This document shows positions 23,979 through 33,300 of a DNA stretch of 64,000 nt, piece after piece; position 1 is the first letter of the stretch; each line of letters opens with the position of its first letter. The notes beneath the pieces were generated by a model, which worked only from the letters and a program-made list of their open reading frames with translations, searched no databases and was not told where the DNA came from. The position numbers and the translations under genes are program-made. The DNA comes from CAWUKT01 sp964352215 (lineage in GTDB: Bacteria; Bacteroidota; Bacteroidia; J057; JADKCL01), in the NCBI GenBank assembly GCA_964352215.1, contig CAYGRE010000001.1, positions 62,001-126,000 on the forward strand. Reading direction: 5' to 3'.

Positions 23979-26345
23979 TTACCAACGAACGATTTTCATA
24001 ATAGACTCTTTGTTACCTATCTGAGCCTTGAGGAAGTAGGCACCAGATTGGAGGTTTTCCAGCTTCAGTGTGTGCTTTCCTTTGTCTATCTGTCCCGACA
24101 CCACTGTTCTGACCTTGCGGCCCATGATATCGTAAAGCTCCATTTCTACTTCAGCAGTTTCCACCAGATATAGAAGGAGGGATTGGTCCCTTGTAGATGG
24201 ATTTGGGTAGACTGTGAAATAGCTTTCGCTGATCGGGTCAATGATGGTATAAGTCGTGACGACCAATTCCAGGTAGGTAGAATGGAGGCGCAGGTCGAGG
24301 CTGTCCAGGCTTGGGATCTGGCCACTCAGGGTGACAGAAGGCACATTGATCTCGTCCACATTGGGTACGTCCACTGAAATTTCATAATTGCCCAGGGGGA
24401 TGCTGGGGAATGAGAAATAGCCATTGGCGTCGGTGATGGTGGTACCGATGAACTGGCTAAAGGTGGTGGAATACAGGAATACCTGGATGTCTGGCATGGG
24501 GTCTCCAACGCCCTGGCGTTTGTTGGCACCCTGGGTGATCAGGCCACCGATAAAACCGGAGCCACCGGGATTGCTACCCGACCGAACCGACCAATCGACG
24601 GTCATAGGAGCATTGTTACTCTCAAAGAAGGCCGCATTGTTGAAGAAGACGGCAGTATCCGCATAGGTCGGGAGGTGGTTGGGGTAAGCGGGCAATTGTG
24701 GGGCTGCTTTGAGGTAGAAAGTGTCCACGGCAATGCCACAAAACTCATAGTAGCCATTGGCGTCGGTGGTAGCAGTGTCAATGGCTGCAAGTGCATTCAG
24801 GGTTGAATCATGGCTGATCAGATACACAGGTGCATTTACCAACGGAGTAGTGCCATTTGATAAAGTAACTGTACCTGAAACGCTGGGAGATGTGGTTGTT
24901 CCTACGGTATAGGAACCGGTTCCAGTCACATTGCAGGAACCAAGGGTTACAGTTACGGTGTAAGTCCCTGGGGTGGTCACGTTAATGGTGGAGGAAGTGG
25001 CGCCATTTGACCAGGCATAGCTGTTGTAGGGGCCACCAGCCACGGATAAGGTAACAGGGTTACCTGTACAGGTATTGATATTGGGAGAACTGGCGTTGAC
25101 CGTTACGCCAAATGGCGGGCCTAACACTTCGATGAAAATGGTTTGGTCTGCATAGGTATAGACCGGGCAGGCATTGTCCCTCAGCCCGAAGACCACCGGA
25201 TATACCCCGGCAACTGGATTGCTCCAACAGAAGGTTCCGTTGGGGGAATTGCCTGTAACCGTGTCCATTACGGTTGGGAGGCCGGTCTGGCTGAAGGTCG
25301 CAGTGGGGATACTCTGATCCCAAAGCAGACTGACCGTCTGCCCAAAGGCAGTATCTACATCATAACCCTCCAGGTCGAAGCAAAGAGGTGTTCCTGCACA
25401 AACTGTTACTGTATTTGGGCTGGTGAGACTGGCTCCGGAACTGAGGTTGGAAACAGCACCAAGAAATGGGGAGGTATTGTTAGGACAACTCAGAACGGCT
25501 ACTTGAATATCTCTTGTATTGGTTCCTATCAGCATCCCGTTCCGGTATTCCAAAGTGGTGATACATACAATGCCAACCACCATGTTGCCAGGATTTGGGG
25601 CAATTGTCAAAATGCCAGATGATGGGCCAACGCTCACATTCCATGATGGGCCAAGTGGGGAGGTGGGTGAATATCCTGCCCCATAAGTGGACTGAGTAGT
25701 GGTATTATTTTGACAAGCGTCAAGCATATAAACCAAAGAGTCTCCATCCTGGTCAGAGGCCCCCATAAAGATACCGTTGGTAACGCCTGAGCAGGCATAG
25801 AACAGGGGAATATTCAGGTAAACCGGAGAGTTGTTACACCCTTGAGCAATCGAATAATAGTTAGAAATTCCAAAGCCTTCATTGGCAGAGCCTGAGGTGA
25901 CAATGGCATTTCTGCAACAGCTTGCCCACTGAATATTCCAGGCACAATTCGTATTGATACCGGTGCAAATATCGTAGTCGCGGTATTCGAAGTACTCCTG
26001 AACACCATTTAAAGTGACACCTGTTTGGACGCACTGGGTAACTACCGACGAGCATACCGGGGTGACTTCAACCTGGGTTGGTGCACTGGTATTACCAATT
26101 TGGGTAGGAGATCCACAATTGGTGACCGTAGGGTTGAAAAACAGGCCGGAAGAAGAGAGGAAGCTGGAGCCGGTACAGTCTCGGTAGCCTCTCCATTCCA
26201 CACGGGTGGTACAGGAATTGATACATTCCACCCGGATGTCAATTCCCATAAAGTGTGAGGCATAGACATCATTTTGGGAAGTAAGCTGAAGGATCAATAG
26301 CAAGCACACTGTTGCAATTGGGGTAAAGAATTTTTTCATAGTCAT
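23979..26345 (-). CDS. Cysteine-rich T9SS surface protein, paralogue 3 of 3
   Basis: 788 residues; the ATGs at 26345 and 26339 are both possible. A signal peptide (to about residue 29) is followed by the same cysteine-rich head (ASHFMGIDIRVECINSC, RGYRDCTG, VEVTPVCSS, GVQEYFEYRDYDICTG, CCRNAIVTSG, GCNNSPVYLNIPLFYACSG), Ig/PKD-like segment, CarboxypepD-reg-like and SdrD-B-like domains, and T9SS type A tail (FTVYPNPSTRDQSLLLY, GRKVRTV, LQSGAYFLKAQIG). Cysteine spacing is shared by all three copies, so disulfides likely stabilise the head. First gene of the cluster. The decayed gene at 1803 is a distant relative of the same head type. Confidence 0.88.
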   Translation of the reverse strand: MTMKKFFTPIATVCLLLILQLTSQNDVYASHFMGIDIRVECINSCTTRVEWRGYRDCTGSSFLSSSGLFFNPTVTNCGSPTQIGNTSAPTQVEVTPVCSSVVTQCVQTGVTLNGVQEYFEYRDYDICTGINTNCAWNIQWASCCRNAIVTSGSANEGFGISNYYSIAQGCNNSPVYLNIPLFYACSGVTNGIFMGASDQDGDSLVYMLDACQNNTTTQSTYGAGYSPTSPLGPSWNVSVGPSSGILTIAPNPGNMVVGIVCITTLEYRNGMLIGTNTRDIQVAVLSCPNNTSPFLGAVSNLSSGASLTSPNTVTVCAGTPLCFDLEGYDVDTAFGQTVSLLWDQSIPTATFSQTGLPTVMDTVTGNSPNGTFCWSNPVAGVYPVVFGLRDNACPVYTYADQTIFIEVLGPPFGVTVNASSPNINTCTGNPVTLSVAGGPYNSYAWSNGATSSTINVTTPGTYTVTVTLGSCNVTGTGSYTVGTTTSPSVSGTVTLSNGTTPLVNAPVYLISHDSTLNALAAIDTATTDANGYYEFCGIAVDTFYLKAAPQLPAYPNHLPTYADTAVFFNNAAFFESNNAPMTVDWSVRSGSNPGGSGFIGGLITQGANKRQGVGDPMPDIQVFLYSTTFSQFIGTTITDANGYFSFPSIPLGNYEISVDVPNVDEINVPSVTLSGQIPSLDSLDLRLHSTYLELVVTTYTIIDPISESYFTVYPNPSTRDQSLLLYLVETAEVEMELYDIMGRKVRTVVSGQIDKGKHTLKLENLQSGAYFLKAQIGNKESIMKIVRW

Positions 26346-26576
26346 ATATCAATAGGTAAGTAACATACAAGTTAACTTCTGTTCTAAATAATGGCAAACC
26401 GTTCGGGGGGCTTTTTGTACCATCAAGGAAGAAATCCATACAGTTTGAGAAAAATTTGAGACCGAAAAAGCGAAATTCCCGTAAGAACTTAATCTTCATT
26501 GAAAAGGCTTTTGAAGATTGGAATTATTCTGTTTAGTTTGGTCTTTGTTCATCCTCGCAAAACTGAAGAAACACAC

Positions 26577-26996
26577 ATGGCTTGGCGATTTGCCTTTGCC
26601 GCGGAATGCGGACCTGAAAGAGAGAATGCGGAATCAGTCCTTGAGAACATCGTCGATTCAGACTGGTGTCCGGGTCCCTTTTATGGTCATATTGAGCAAG
26701 ACCATGAGGAGAACTGGTGGGCCCAGGTAAATTTCCCCGATCTTAAAGAAGATGATTACGAGCAGGTTAGGAACCTGATCTATGAAAATATCAAGGGTTT
26801 AGATTTTCGCTATGCCCTTGCAGATATAGAAGTGGATATTTTCCGTACGTATACCGAGCTACATGAAGACCTGGATAGGATGCATTTTGATCATCTGCTG
26901 ATCAGCCACGATGTTTGGAGAGAATTTGGCATTCCCAACGGTTTCTTTGCTTTTGGCAGTGGAAAGATGAAAGCACGGGCACAGGATTATGTTTAA
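26577..26996 (+). CDS. Hypothetical acidic protein
   Basis: 139 residues from the ATG at 26577 (MAWRFAFAAECGPERE). A TTG at 26499 in the same frame would add a hydrophobic 26-residue leader (RLLKIGIILFSLVFV). That looks signal-like, but a TTG start and an uncharged body make it the weaker choice. The protein is rich in D and E, with WWAQVNFPDLKEDDYEQV and HDVWREFGIPNGFF segments. No family recognised. A rho-independent terminator follows at 27031. Confidence 0.6.
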   Translation: MAWRFAFAAECGPERENAESVLENIVDSDWCPGPFYGHIEQDHEENWWAQVNFPDLKEDDYEQVRNLIYENIKGLDFRYALADIEVDIFRTYTELHEDLDRMHFDHLLISHDVWREFGIPNGFFAFGSGKMKARAQDYV

Positions 26997-27030
26997 CACC
27001 ACTCACATTCAATTAAATATACTGGTATAT

Positions 27031-27074
27031 AAAAACCCATAGGGAAGAGCAGTTGCCCTTTTCCATGGGTTTTT
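27031..27074 (+). terminator. Rho-independent terminator
   Basis: AAAAACCCAT (27031-27040) pairs with ATGGGTTTTT (27065-27074), with a further GGGAA/TTCC pairing inside the loop. It ends the transcript of the unknown gene at 26577 and may also serve the convergent gene at 27137. Confidence 0.8.
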
Positions 27075-27136
27075 CCAGTTTGTTAATCAACCTTGAGGAC
27101 AATCAGAAGATCTCCTTAAGGGAAGATTAAAGCATC

Positions 27137-27835
27137 TTACTTCTTCGTGCTTACAAATTGAAGTTTTGCGCGCATGTCGTCCAAAGTTTCATTTTGGGTA
27201 TTGATCGAATTGTCCAATTCTCCAAGGGTGGTTTCCAGGGTTTGCATTTCGGTCTCATTCTCGTCGATATCCTCCTGTAGATCGGCAATTTTTTCCCGGT
27301 TCTTGGCATTCTTGTCGGCCAATTTATCAGTTGACTTGATGTTCTTTTCTTTGTCTTTTTGAGTCGAAGCCAGTTCTTTTTCACCTTCGCGGATCTGATC
27401 CTGGTAGAATTCAGTGAGGTATTCCCCCAAAAAGTCATCCAAAGTGGTCCGCAGCGCTTGGTATTCTTCAGGATATTTGTCTTTAGTGATAAAGATATCA
27501 TATCCAAACCGCCCCCAGATTTGAATCTTGGTCAGGTCATTTTGCTCAGAAACCTCAGCGTACAAATCCATCTTTTTCCCGGATACTGACCCGAGTACGA
27601 TTTCTTCGGCTTTCAGCATGCCGCCACCCTTCAATTTAACATCAAAGGTCTTGTTCAGGTAGTTTTCGAGTGCTTTCTCCGCGTCTTTTCTTTCCGGCTC
27701 TATCGAAACAGTGATACTGCTCCGGGAGGTTCCTTCGAAATTGACACTTCCATCCTTGACCACGTTCAATTGGGCCTGAGAAGTTGTGAAGAAGAAAAGG
27801 GTAAAAAGTAAAGAAATAGGTATTAATTTATTCAT
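27137..27835 (-). CDS. Secreted protein with C-terminal coiled coil, unknown
   Basis: 232 residues from the ATG at 27835, where a signal peptide begins (MNKLIPISLLFTLFFFTTSQAQ). The first half is beta-rich (LNVVKDGSVNFEGTSRSSITVSIEPERKDAEKALENYL…VLGSVSGKKMDLYAEVSEQ). Residues about 150-225 form a long charged helix (KELASTQKDKEKNIKST … ENETEMQTLETTLGELDNSI) that should make a coiled coil. Periplasmic or surface location is inferred. No named family recognised. Confidence 0.65.
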   Translation of the reverse strand: MNKLIPISLLFTLFFFTTSQAQLNVVKDGSVNFEGTSRSSITVSIEPERKDAEKALENYLNKTFDVKLKGGGMLKAEEIVLGSVSGKKMDLYAEVSEQNDLTKIQIWGRFGYDIFITKDKYPEEYQALRTTLDDFLGEYLTEFYQDQIREGEKELASTQKDKEKNIKSTDKLADKNAKNREKIADLQEDIDENETEMQTLETTLGELDNSINTQNETLDDMRAKLQFVSTKK

Positions 27836-28248
27836 ATTCAGCTTTTTAAATGTGTGCGATTCTATATGTTTATATCCTTGTATACGTAGGATTGTTTCCG
27901 ATGACTGATATTTTTGATAGAATATTTGTGAAATCAACGGAATTCTCAGCAAAGGAATCTTGGAAAACCCTGATGAAATTTAGGGCTTACGCTTCAGTTC
28001 AAGCCCTTCAAAATTTGCAAAAAATAGCCTCAAGCTTTACGGTGTTGATGCGACCGCTTGAGCCTGTGGAGGCGAACTGGTTCGACTACCTGTCCCGCGA
28101 GGTTGCGGCTTCCCAGCCGGAAACCTCCGCTAGTAAGCTTAGCATATTTAATAGTATTACTATCAAGTTTGAGGGTATTACCCTGCAACTTTGCGCCTCC
28201 ATTGGCGCGGTGTTGCGGGTTGGCAGGTGCAGGGTTGTTAGGTAGAGA

Positions 28249-28348
28249 GGTGCAACCTTGCGGGTGAAACGGTGCGACCTTTGAGGGTGGAGACCCGCAA
28301 TCTTGCGGCTCGACAGGCGCAACCTTTCTACTTTACGGGCGAACCCTT
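28249..28348. repeat. Degenerate 22-24-nt tandem repeat
   Basis: Four to five imperfect units are aligned on (G/C)(G/C)TGC(A/G)ACCTT with variable GCGGGTGAAAC-like tails. Related fragments occur upstream to about 28095. The units are too variable and lack spacers of uniform length, so this is not a CRISPR array. Confidence 0.5.
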
Positions 28349-28508
28349 TGATGCTTTTACTATCAAGGTTGATAGTAGCATAATCTAAACCCTGCAGCCA
28401 ACTGGTTGGGACTTTGTAGCGCCATACCCTCAAAGATGCGCTTACCACCTGGCGGCTTTGCGGCGTTCGACCCTAAACGGTTCGTGGGGTTTTTTACAGA
28501 ATACCTCT

Positions 28509-28593
28509 CTGAATGCTATTTGGGCCTGTATTCCTTTTTGAGCTGGACGCCTTTTCGGCCTGAATGCCTTTTCGGCCTGGACGCCTTTTCGGT
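28509..28593. repeat. Five-copy 17-nt tandem repeat
   Basis: Units start at 28509, 28526, 28543, 28560 and 28577. The last three are nearly identical (CTGGACGCCTTTTCGGC and CTGAATGCCTTTTCGGC); the first two are decayed. The 17-nt period breaks any reading frame. The array lies 80 nt upstream of the lipoprotein gene at 28673. Confidence 0.85.
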
Positions 28594-28672
28594 GCAAAGA
28601 CAAGAAAGAGTTTGTATATTCATTTCCTGAATTGAAAGGCTTATGGTCAAGCACCTTAATATCATTCCTGAA

Positions 28673-29281
28673 ATGAAATTCCATTCACTCTTCTCTTTAC
28701 TGGTCTTGTTTGCAGCTATGTACTTCCTGCCAGGTTGTTCTGAAACTGTTGAGATGGAAGAGTTGGCTGAACCCTGCCATACTGGATTCCTTACCGACAA
28801 TCCAATTTCACAGGAGCTGACTTGTGATCCGGGACTCAGCTTTCCGCTGATTGTAGAAGGGACTTCCCAGGTGGGTACGGTGCGTGTAATCCCGGTGAAT
28901 GGTGCTTTTTGGGTGTCCTATACCACCACCGGGGATTGGATGATCCATAAAGCCAGCATTTTTGCTGACCGTGCTGAAAGTATAAGAACTATTGACGATT
29001 GTACGCCCATTTTCGATCCCCTCGCCTACACCGGCGCTTTGCAAACTCCTGCCCAAAACTATCAACTTGCCTTTTATGAAAATTCCGTAGCTGACTGCTT
29101 CCACTTCATCACCACTGCTGAAGTTTCCAGGTCACAAGACAATGACCTCGAGACTGAACTGGCCATCGCCAATACGGGTAATCGGCTGTCTGGTAACCAG
29201 CATGGCTGGTATGGTATTCTCTGCAAAAGTGGTTGCCTTACGGAGATCAACCTTCCCCCGGATTGCCAGGTGTTTCCCTGA
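28673..29281 (+). CDS. Secreted lipoprotein, unknown function
   Basis: 202 residues from the ATG at 28673 (another ATG at 28643 adds ten residues). A lipoprotein signal ends in YFLPGC (lipobox LPGC, C near residue 22). The mature part has five further cysteines, including DDCTPIFDP, ADCFHF and a final GWYGILCKSGC, suggesting disulfides. The last codons (QVFP then stop) are the first copy of a 21-nt repeat that continues past the stop. Family not recognised. Confidence 0.65.
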   Translation: MKFHSLFSLLVLFAAMYFLPGCSETVEMEELAEPCHTGFLTDNPISQELTCDPGLSFPLIVEGTSQVGTVRVIPVNGAFWVSYTTTGDWMIHKASIFADRAESIRTIDDCTPIFDPLAYTGALQTPAQNYQLAFYENSVADCFHFITTAEVSRSQDNDLETELAIANTGNRLSGNQHGWYGILCKSGCLTEINLPPDCQVFP

Positions 29282-29330
29282 GCTTTTCAGGTGTTTCCCT
29301 GAGTTAATCGGTTTTTTCCCTGAGTTTTTC
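29267..29330. repeat. Three-copy 21-nt tandem repeat carrying the stop codon
   Basis: Units start at 29268, 29289 and 29310, with core GGTGTTTCCCTGAG. The first includes the stop of the lipoprotein gene; each later copy repeats a TGA in the same frame. The third overlaps the stop of the convergent asd gene (29329) by two bases. Confidence 0.88.
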
Positions 29331-30312
29331 AAACACTTTCCTTCAACAATTGCTGAGCGATTTGCACCGCATTGGTGGCTGCTCCTTTGCGAAGGTTATC
29401 GGAGACAATCCATAAATTCAGGGTCTTGGGGTTGGATTCATCCCGTCGGATCCGCCCTACAAATACTTCATCCTTCTGGTGGGCATGCCTGGGGGTGGGG
29501 TACAAGGCTTGGGAAGGATCGTCCATCACGACCAGTCCATCCGCTTCGGAAAGCAATTGCTTCACTTCATCAATGTCAAACTCTTCCTTGAATTCGATGT
29601 TCACAGCTTCAGAATGTCCTCCGATCACAGGCACCCGGACCGCAGTGGCGGTGATGCGCATATCAGGGGCTTCCATGATTTTTCGGGTCTCATGGACGAG
29701 TTTCATCTCTTCCCGGGTGTAGTCGTTGTCGAGGAAGACATCACAATGGGGAAGGCAGTTGAGGTCAATGGTTTGGGGATAAACGGGGGTGACTTCAGCG
29801 CCCTTGCGTTCATCCATGAGTTGGCTGACCGCGGCTTTACCAGTCCCGGAAACACTTTGGTAAGTGGAGATCACCAAGCGGTCGATGCCATAGCGGCGGT
29901 GGAGCGGTGCCAGGGCCACGACCATCTGGATGGTCGAGCAGTTCGGATTGGCGATGAGTTTGGAATTGCCAACCGCATGGGCGTTTACTTCCGGGACGAT
30001 GAGCGGGACTTCGGGGTCCATGCGCCAGGCAGATGAATTGTCAATCACAGTGGTGCCAACTGCAGTGAATTGTTTGGCGAATTGCTTGCTGGTACCTCCT
30101 CCCGCGGAGAAAAGTGCGAAGTCAGGCGCTTTGGAAATACCCTCTGCCATGGACACCACTTTGTAATCTTTTCCACGAAAAGGGATCAGGATGCCAACCG
30201 ATCTCTCAGAGGCAACCGGAATCAATTCTGTGACAGGAAAGTCCTGCTCCTCGAGTACTTTGAGTATCTCCCTGCCAACCAAGCCTGTAGCTCCAACGAC
30301 TGCGACTTTCAT
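29329..30312 (-). CDS. asd: Aspartate-semialdehyde dehydrogenase
   Basis: 327 residues, full length. The N-terminal NADP-binding motif is VVGATGLVGREIL. The catalytic cysteine is C125 in ANPNCSTIQM, and the YQSVSGTGKAAVSQL and GHSEAVNIEF segments hold substrate and base residues. It reduces aspartyl phosphate to aspartate semialdehyde, the branch point to lysine/diaminopimelate, threonine and methionine. Cytosolic. Transcribed alone and leftward, divergent from the large surface-protein gene at 30388. Confidence 0.95.
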   Translation of the reverse strand: MKVAVVGATGLVGREILKVLEEQDFPVTELIPVASERSVGILIPFRGKDYKVVSMAEGISKAPDFALFSAGGGTSKQFAKQFTAVGTTVIDNSSAWRMDPEVPLIVPEVNAHAVGNSKLIANPNCSTIQMVVALAPLHRRYGIDRLVISTYQSVSGTGKAAVSQLMDERKGAEVTPVYPQTIDLNCLPHCDVFLDNDYTREEMKLVHETRKIMEAPDMRITATAVRVPVIGGHSEAVNIEFKEEFDIDEVKQLLSEADGLVVMDDPSQALYPTPRHAHQKDEVFVGRIRRDESNPKTLNLWIVSDNLRKGAATNAVQIAQQLLKESV

Positions 30313-30387
30313 TATTGATGTTTAGTTAATGGTTTCCCTTCAAAAAATTACTATTTTAGGGACGTAAATATACGGAATTTATACTCC

Positions 30388-33300
30388 ATGCGCCTTTTTT
30401 TTACCCTATTGATTGTATTCGCTTTTGCTTCTTTGTCCGCTCAGGTAACGGACAATTTTGCGGATGGGGATTTTACCAATAATCCCACCTGGTCCGGCGA
30501 TGCGCTTGAATGGGAAGTCCTCAACGGGGAATTGCACCTGAACAATACTGCCCCGGCTTCCAGCAATAACAGCTACCTCAGTACCCCTTCCATGGCTTTG
30601 AACAACGGCACCTGGGAGTTCCGGGTACGCCTGGATGAAAATCCTTCTTCGACCAATTTTGTGGAAGTCTTTTTGGCGTCTGATATTGCTGATTTAGAGG
30701 GGAATACCAATGGGTATTTTGTGAAGTTGGGAGGGACTGCCCGTGAGATTTCCCTGTATGAATCCAGTGGCGGCTCAGATACCGAGATCATTGATGGACT
30801 CGACGACAGATTGAACGTGCCCACCTCCTCCGTATATATCCGCGTTACCCGTGATGGGGCCGGAAACTGGGAACTGCTGTCGGACACTTCCGGAACCGGG
30901 AGCAATCTCTTTAGCGAAGGAATGGCTGCTGATCTCACCCACAGCAGTTCGGCTTTCTTTGGTATCCATTCCCGATACACATTGACCCGCGCCGCCTGGT
31001 GCTACCTGGACACCGTCAATGTTACTTTCATTCCCACCCAGGATACAACTCCTCCCGTATTGGTTTCAGTAAATGCGACCACGGCCAATGAACTCCTCCT
31101 CGATTTCAATGAAGATGTAGATATTTCCACTGCGACCTCCACCGGCAATTATACGCTCAATGGATTGACCAATCCGCAGACAGCGGTCATAGATCCACTT
31201 GACAGCTCTCAGGTGCGTCTCGGGTTTCCAGGGCCTGGTTTTCCCCTTTGCACTTCCCAAAGTCTTGAAGTTACTAATGTAGAGGACCGTTCGGGGAATG
31301 CAATGGCTACTGTGACCCAGTCTTTTACCTATGCGGTTGCAGCAACCGCTAATTCTAAGGGGGTGATCATCAATGAGATTTTTGCTGATCCGACTCCTCA
31401 GATTGGATTGCCCAATCAGGAGTTTGTGGAATTGTACAACCGGGGTACGGCGGTAGTGGATTTGAATGGCTGGACGATTTCTGATGGTGGAGCCCCGGTG
31501 ACCATAACTGCATCAAGTTATTTACTCTGTCCTGGCGAATACGTGGTCCTGGCTGACAGTGCTTCCTTGTGGAGCAGTTATGGCCCCGTGATCGAAATGA
31601 ATCTTCCGGCCTTGAACAATGGGGGAGACCCGCTGGGATTGCAGGATGATCAGGCTATCCTGATTGATTCAGTTGAATATGATCTGAGTTGGTACGGTGG
31701 ATTGCCTTGGGAATTGGGGGGATACTCCCTCGAATTGATCAATCCCACTGACACTTGTGCACTGGGAGGCAGCAATTGGACCCATTCGAGCCATCCTGAT
31801 GGAGGTACGCCGGCCACCGCTAATTCGGTACTCAATACCAATCCGGATATCACTGCACCCGGTCTGGTCAGTATCACAGTGATCGCAGCCGATACCCTCC
31901 AGGTATGCTTTGATGAATCCCTGGATCCGGCTACCGCCACCGTTTTGACCAACTATTCCGCTGACAACAGCCTCGGCAATCCAAGTTCTGCTACTGTTAT
32001 CGGATCCGATCTGACTTGTGTCAACCTTGGCTTCCCGGTAAATATTGATACCGGAGTCATTTATACTTTAACCGTCAACGGAGTCGCCGATTGCAAAGGA
32101 AATGCGGGTACTAACTTGACGGGACCGTTTACCATTCCCGGTCCATCTGCTTTCCGGTCGCTCGTGATCAATGAGATTTTTGCTGATCCGGATGTCAACG
32201 CGACCAATATGCCCGGCGGGGAATTCTTTGAACTCTACAATCGCAGTGGTGCTCCGGTTGATCTTGCTGGGTGGAGCTTTTCGGATGCTTCTACCACCAT
32301 CACTTTACCAAGTTTTGTATTGCAGCCGGGTGGATTCATCGCGATCTGTGACACCGGAAATACTCTGGCTTACAGTGCATTTGGTCCGGTATTGGGAGTC
32401 AATTCCCTTCCCAGCCTCAACAATTCGGGAGATGAGCTTGGCTTGCGTGATCCGCTGAACAATTTGGTGGATACAGTAGAGTACAATATTACATGGTACC
32501 AGGACCCCGCGAAAGCAAACGGAGGATGGAGTCTGGAACTGATCAATCCCGATGACACTTGCTCTTTGTTGGGCAACTGGATTGCTTCCAATGATCCTGA
32601 TGGTGGCACCCCGGGGGCGCAGAACAGTGTTTTTAACAATGCTCCTGACACCACTTCTCCCGCTTTGGTAGGGATTACGATTCTGGATTCGAATTCCATT
32701 TTGGTCTGTTTTAACGAGACGATGGATGCTGCGCTTTTGTCACAAGTGAGCAACTACTCGGTCAACAATGGGATCGGCACGCCCACTCAGGCAACTCCCC
32801 AGGGAGCATTCCTTGACTGTGTGGTGCTGGATTTGCCTACGAATATTGTCACCGGGGTGATTTATACCCTTGATTTCCCTTTGCTTGCTGACTGTAAGGG
32901 GAATACGGCTGATCCTACCTTTGGCACCTTCGTGCAGGGTGGCTCTGCCTCTCCTTTCCAAATCGTGATCAATGAGATCATGGCGGACCCAAGTCCTGTG
33001 GTTGGCCTCCCTGAGATTGAATTTATTGAGATTTACAATACGGGATCCACAGTAGTTGACATCAGCGGATGGATACTCGACGACCCCAGTACCACAGATG
33101 CCGTTTTCCCACCTTACAATCTTCTTCCCGGTGCGTACCTGATCATCTGTGACGATGGCGATGTCAACGACTTAGCTGGTTTTGGTGATGTATTGGGGAC
33201 ACCAAGTTTCCCAACCCTCAATATTTCAGGTGATTCCCTCTGGCTTCTGGATGCGGCTGGCAATATCATGGAGAATGTCAATTATGATGACTCTTGGTAT

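Larger units (their letters stand above)
27836..28672. other. Non-coding stretch with several repeat arrays
   Basis: No convincing gene. From about 28080 to 28350 it is filled with degenerate units around GGTGCAACCTTGCGGG. At 28358-28377 there is an inverted repeat TACTATCAA-GG-TTGATAGTA, whose left half (TTACTATCAAG) also occurs near 28158. At 28509-28593 there is a 17-nt tandem array. Confidence 0.55.

Noticed and set aside
28076..28100. GGTTCGA-like motif considered as a tRNA T-arm
   Set aside because: No matching acceptor, anticodon or D-arm found around it.
28249..28348. Looked at as a possible CRISPR array
   Set aside because: Units are imperfect, vary in length, and lack uniform unique spacers; no cas genes are nearby.
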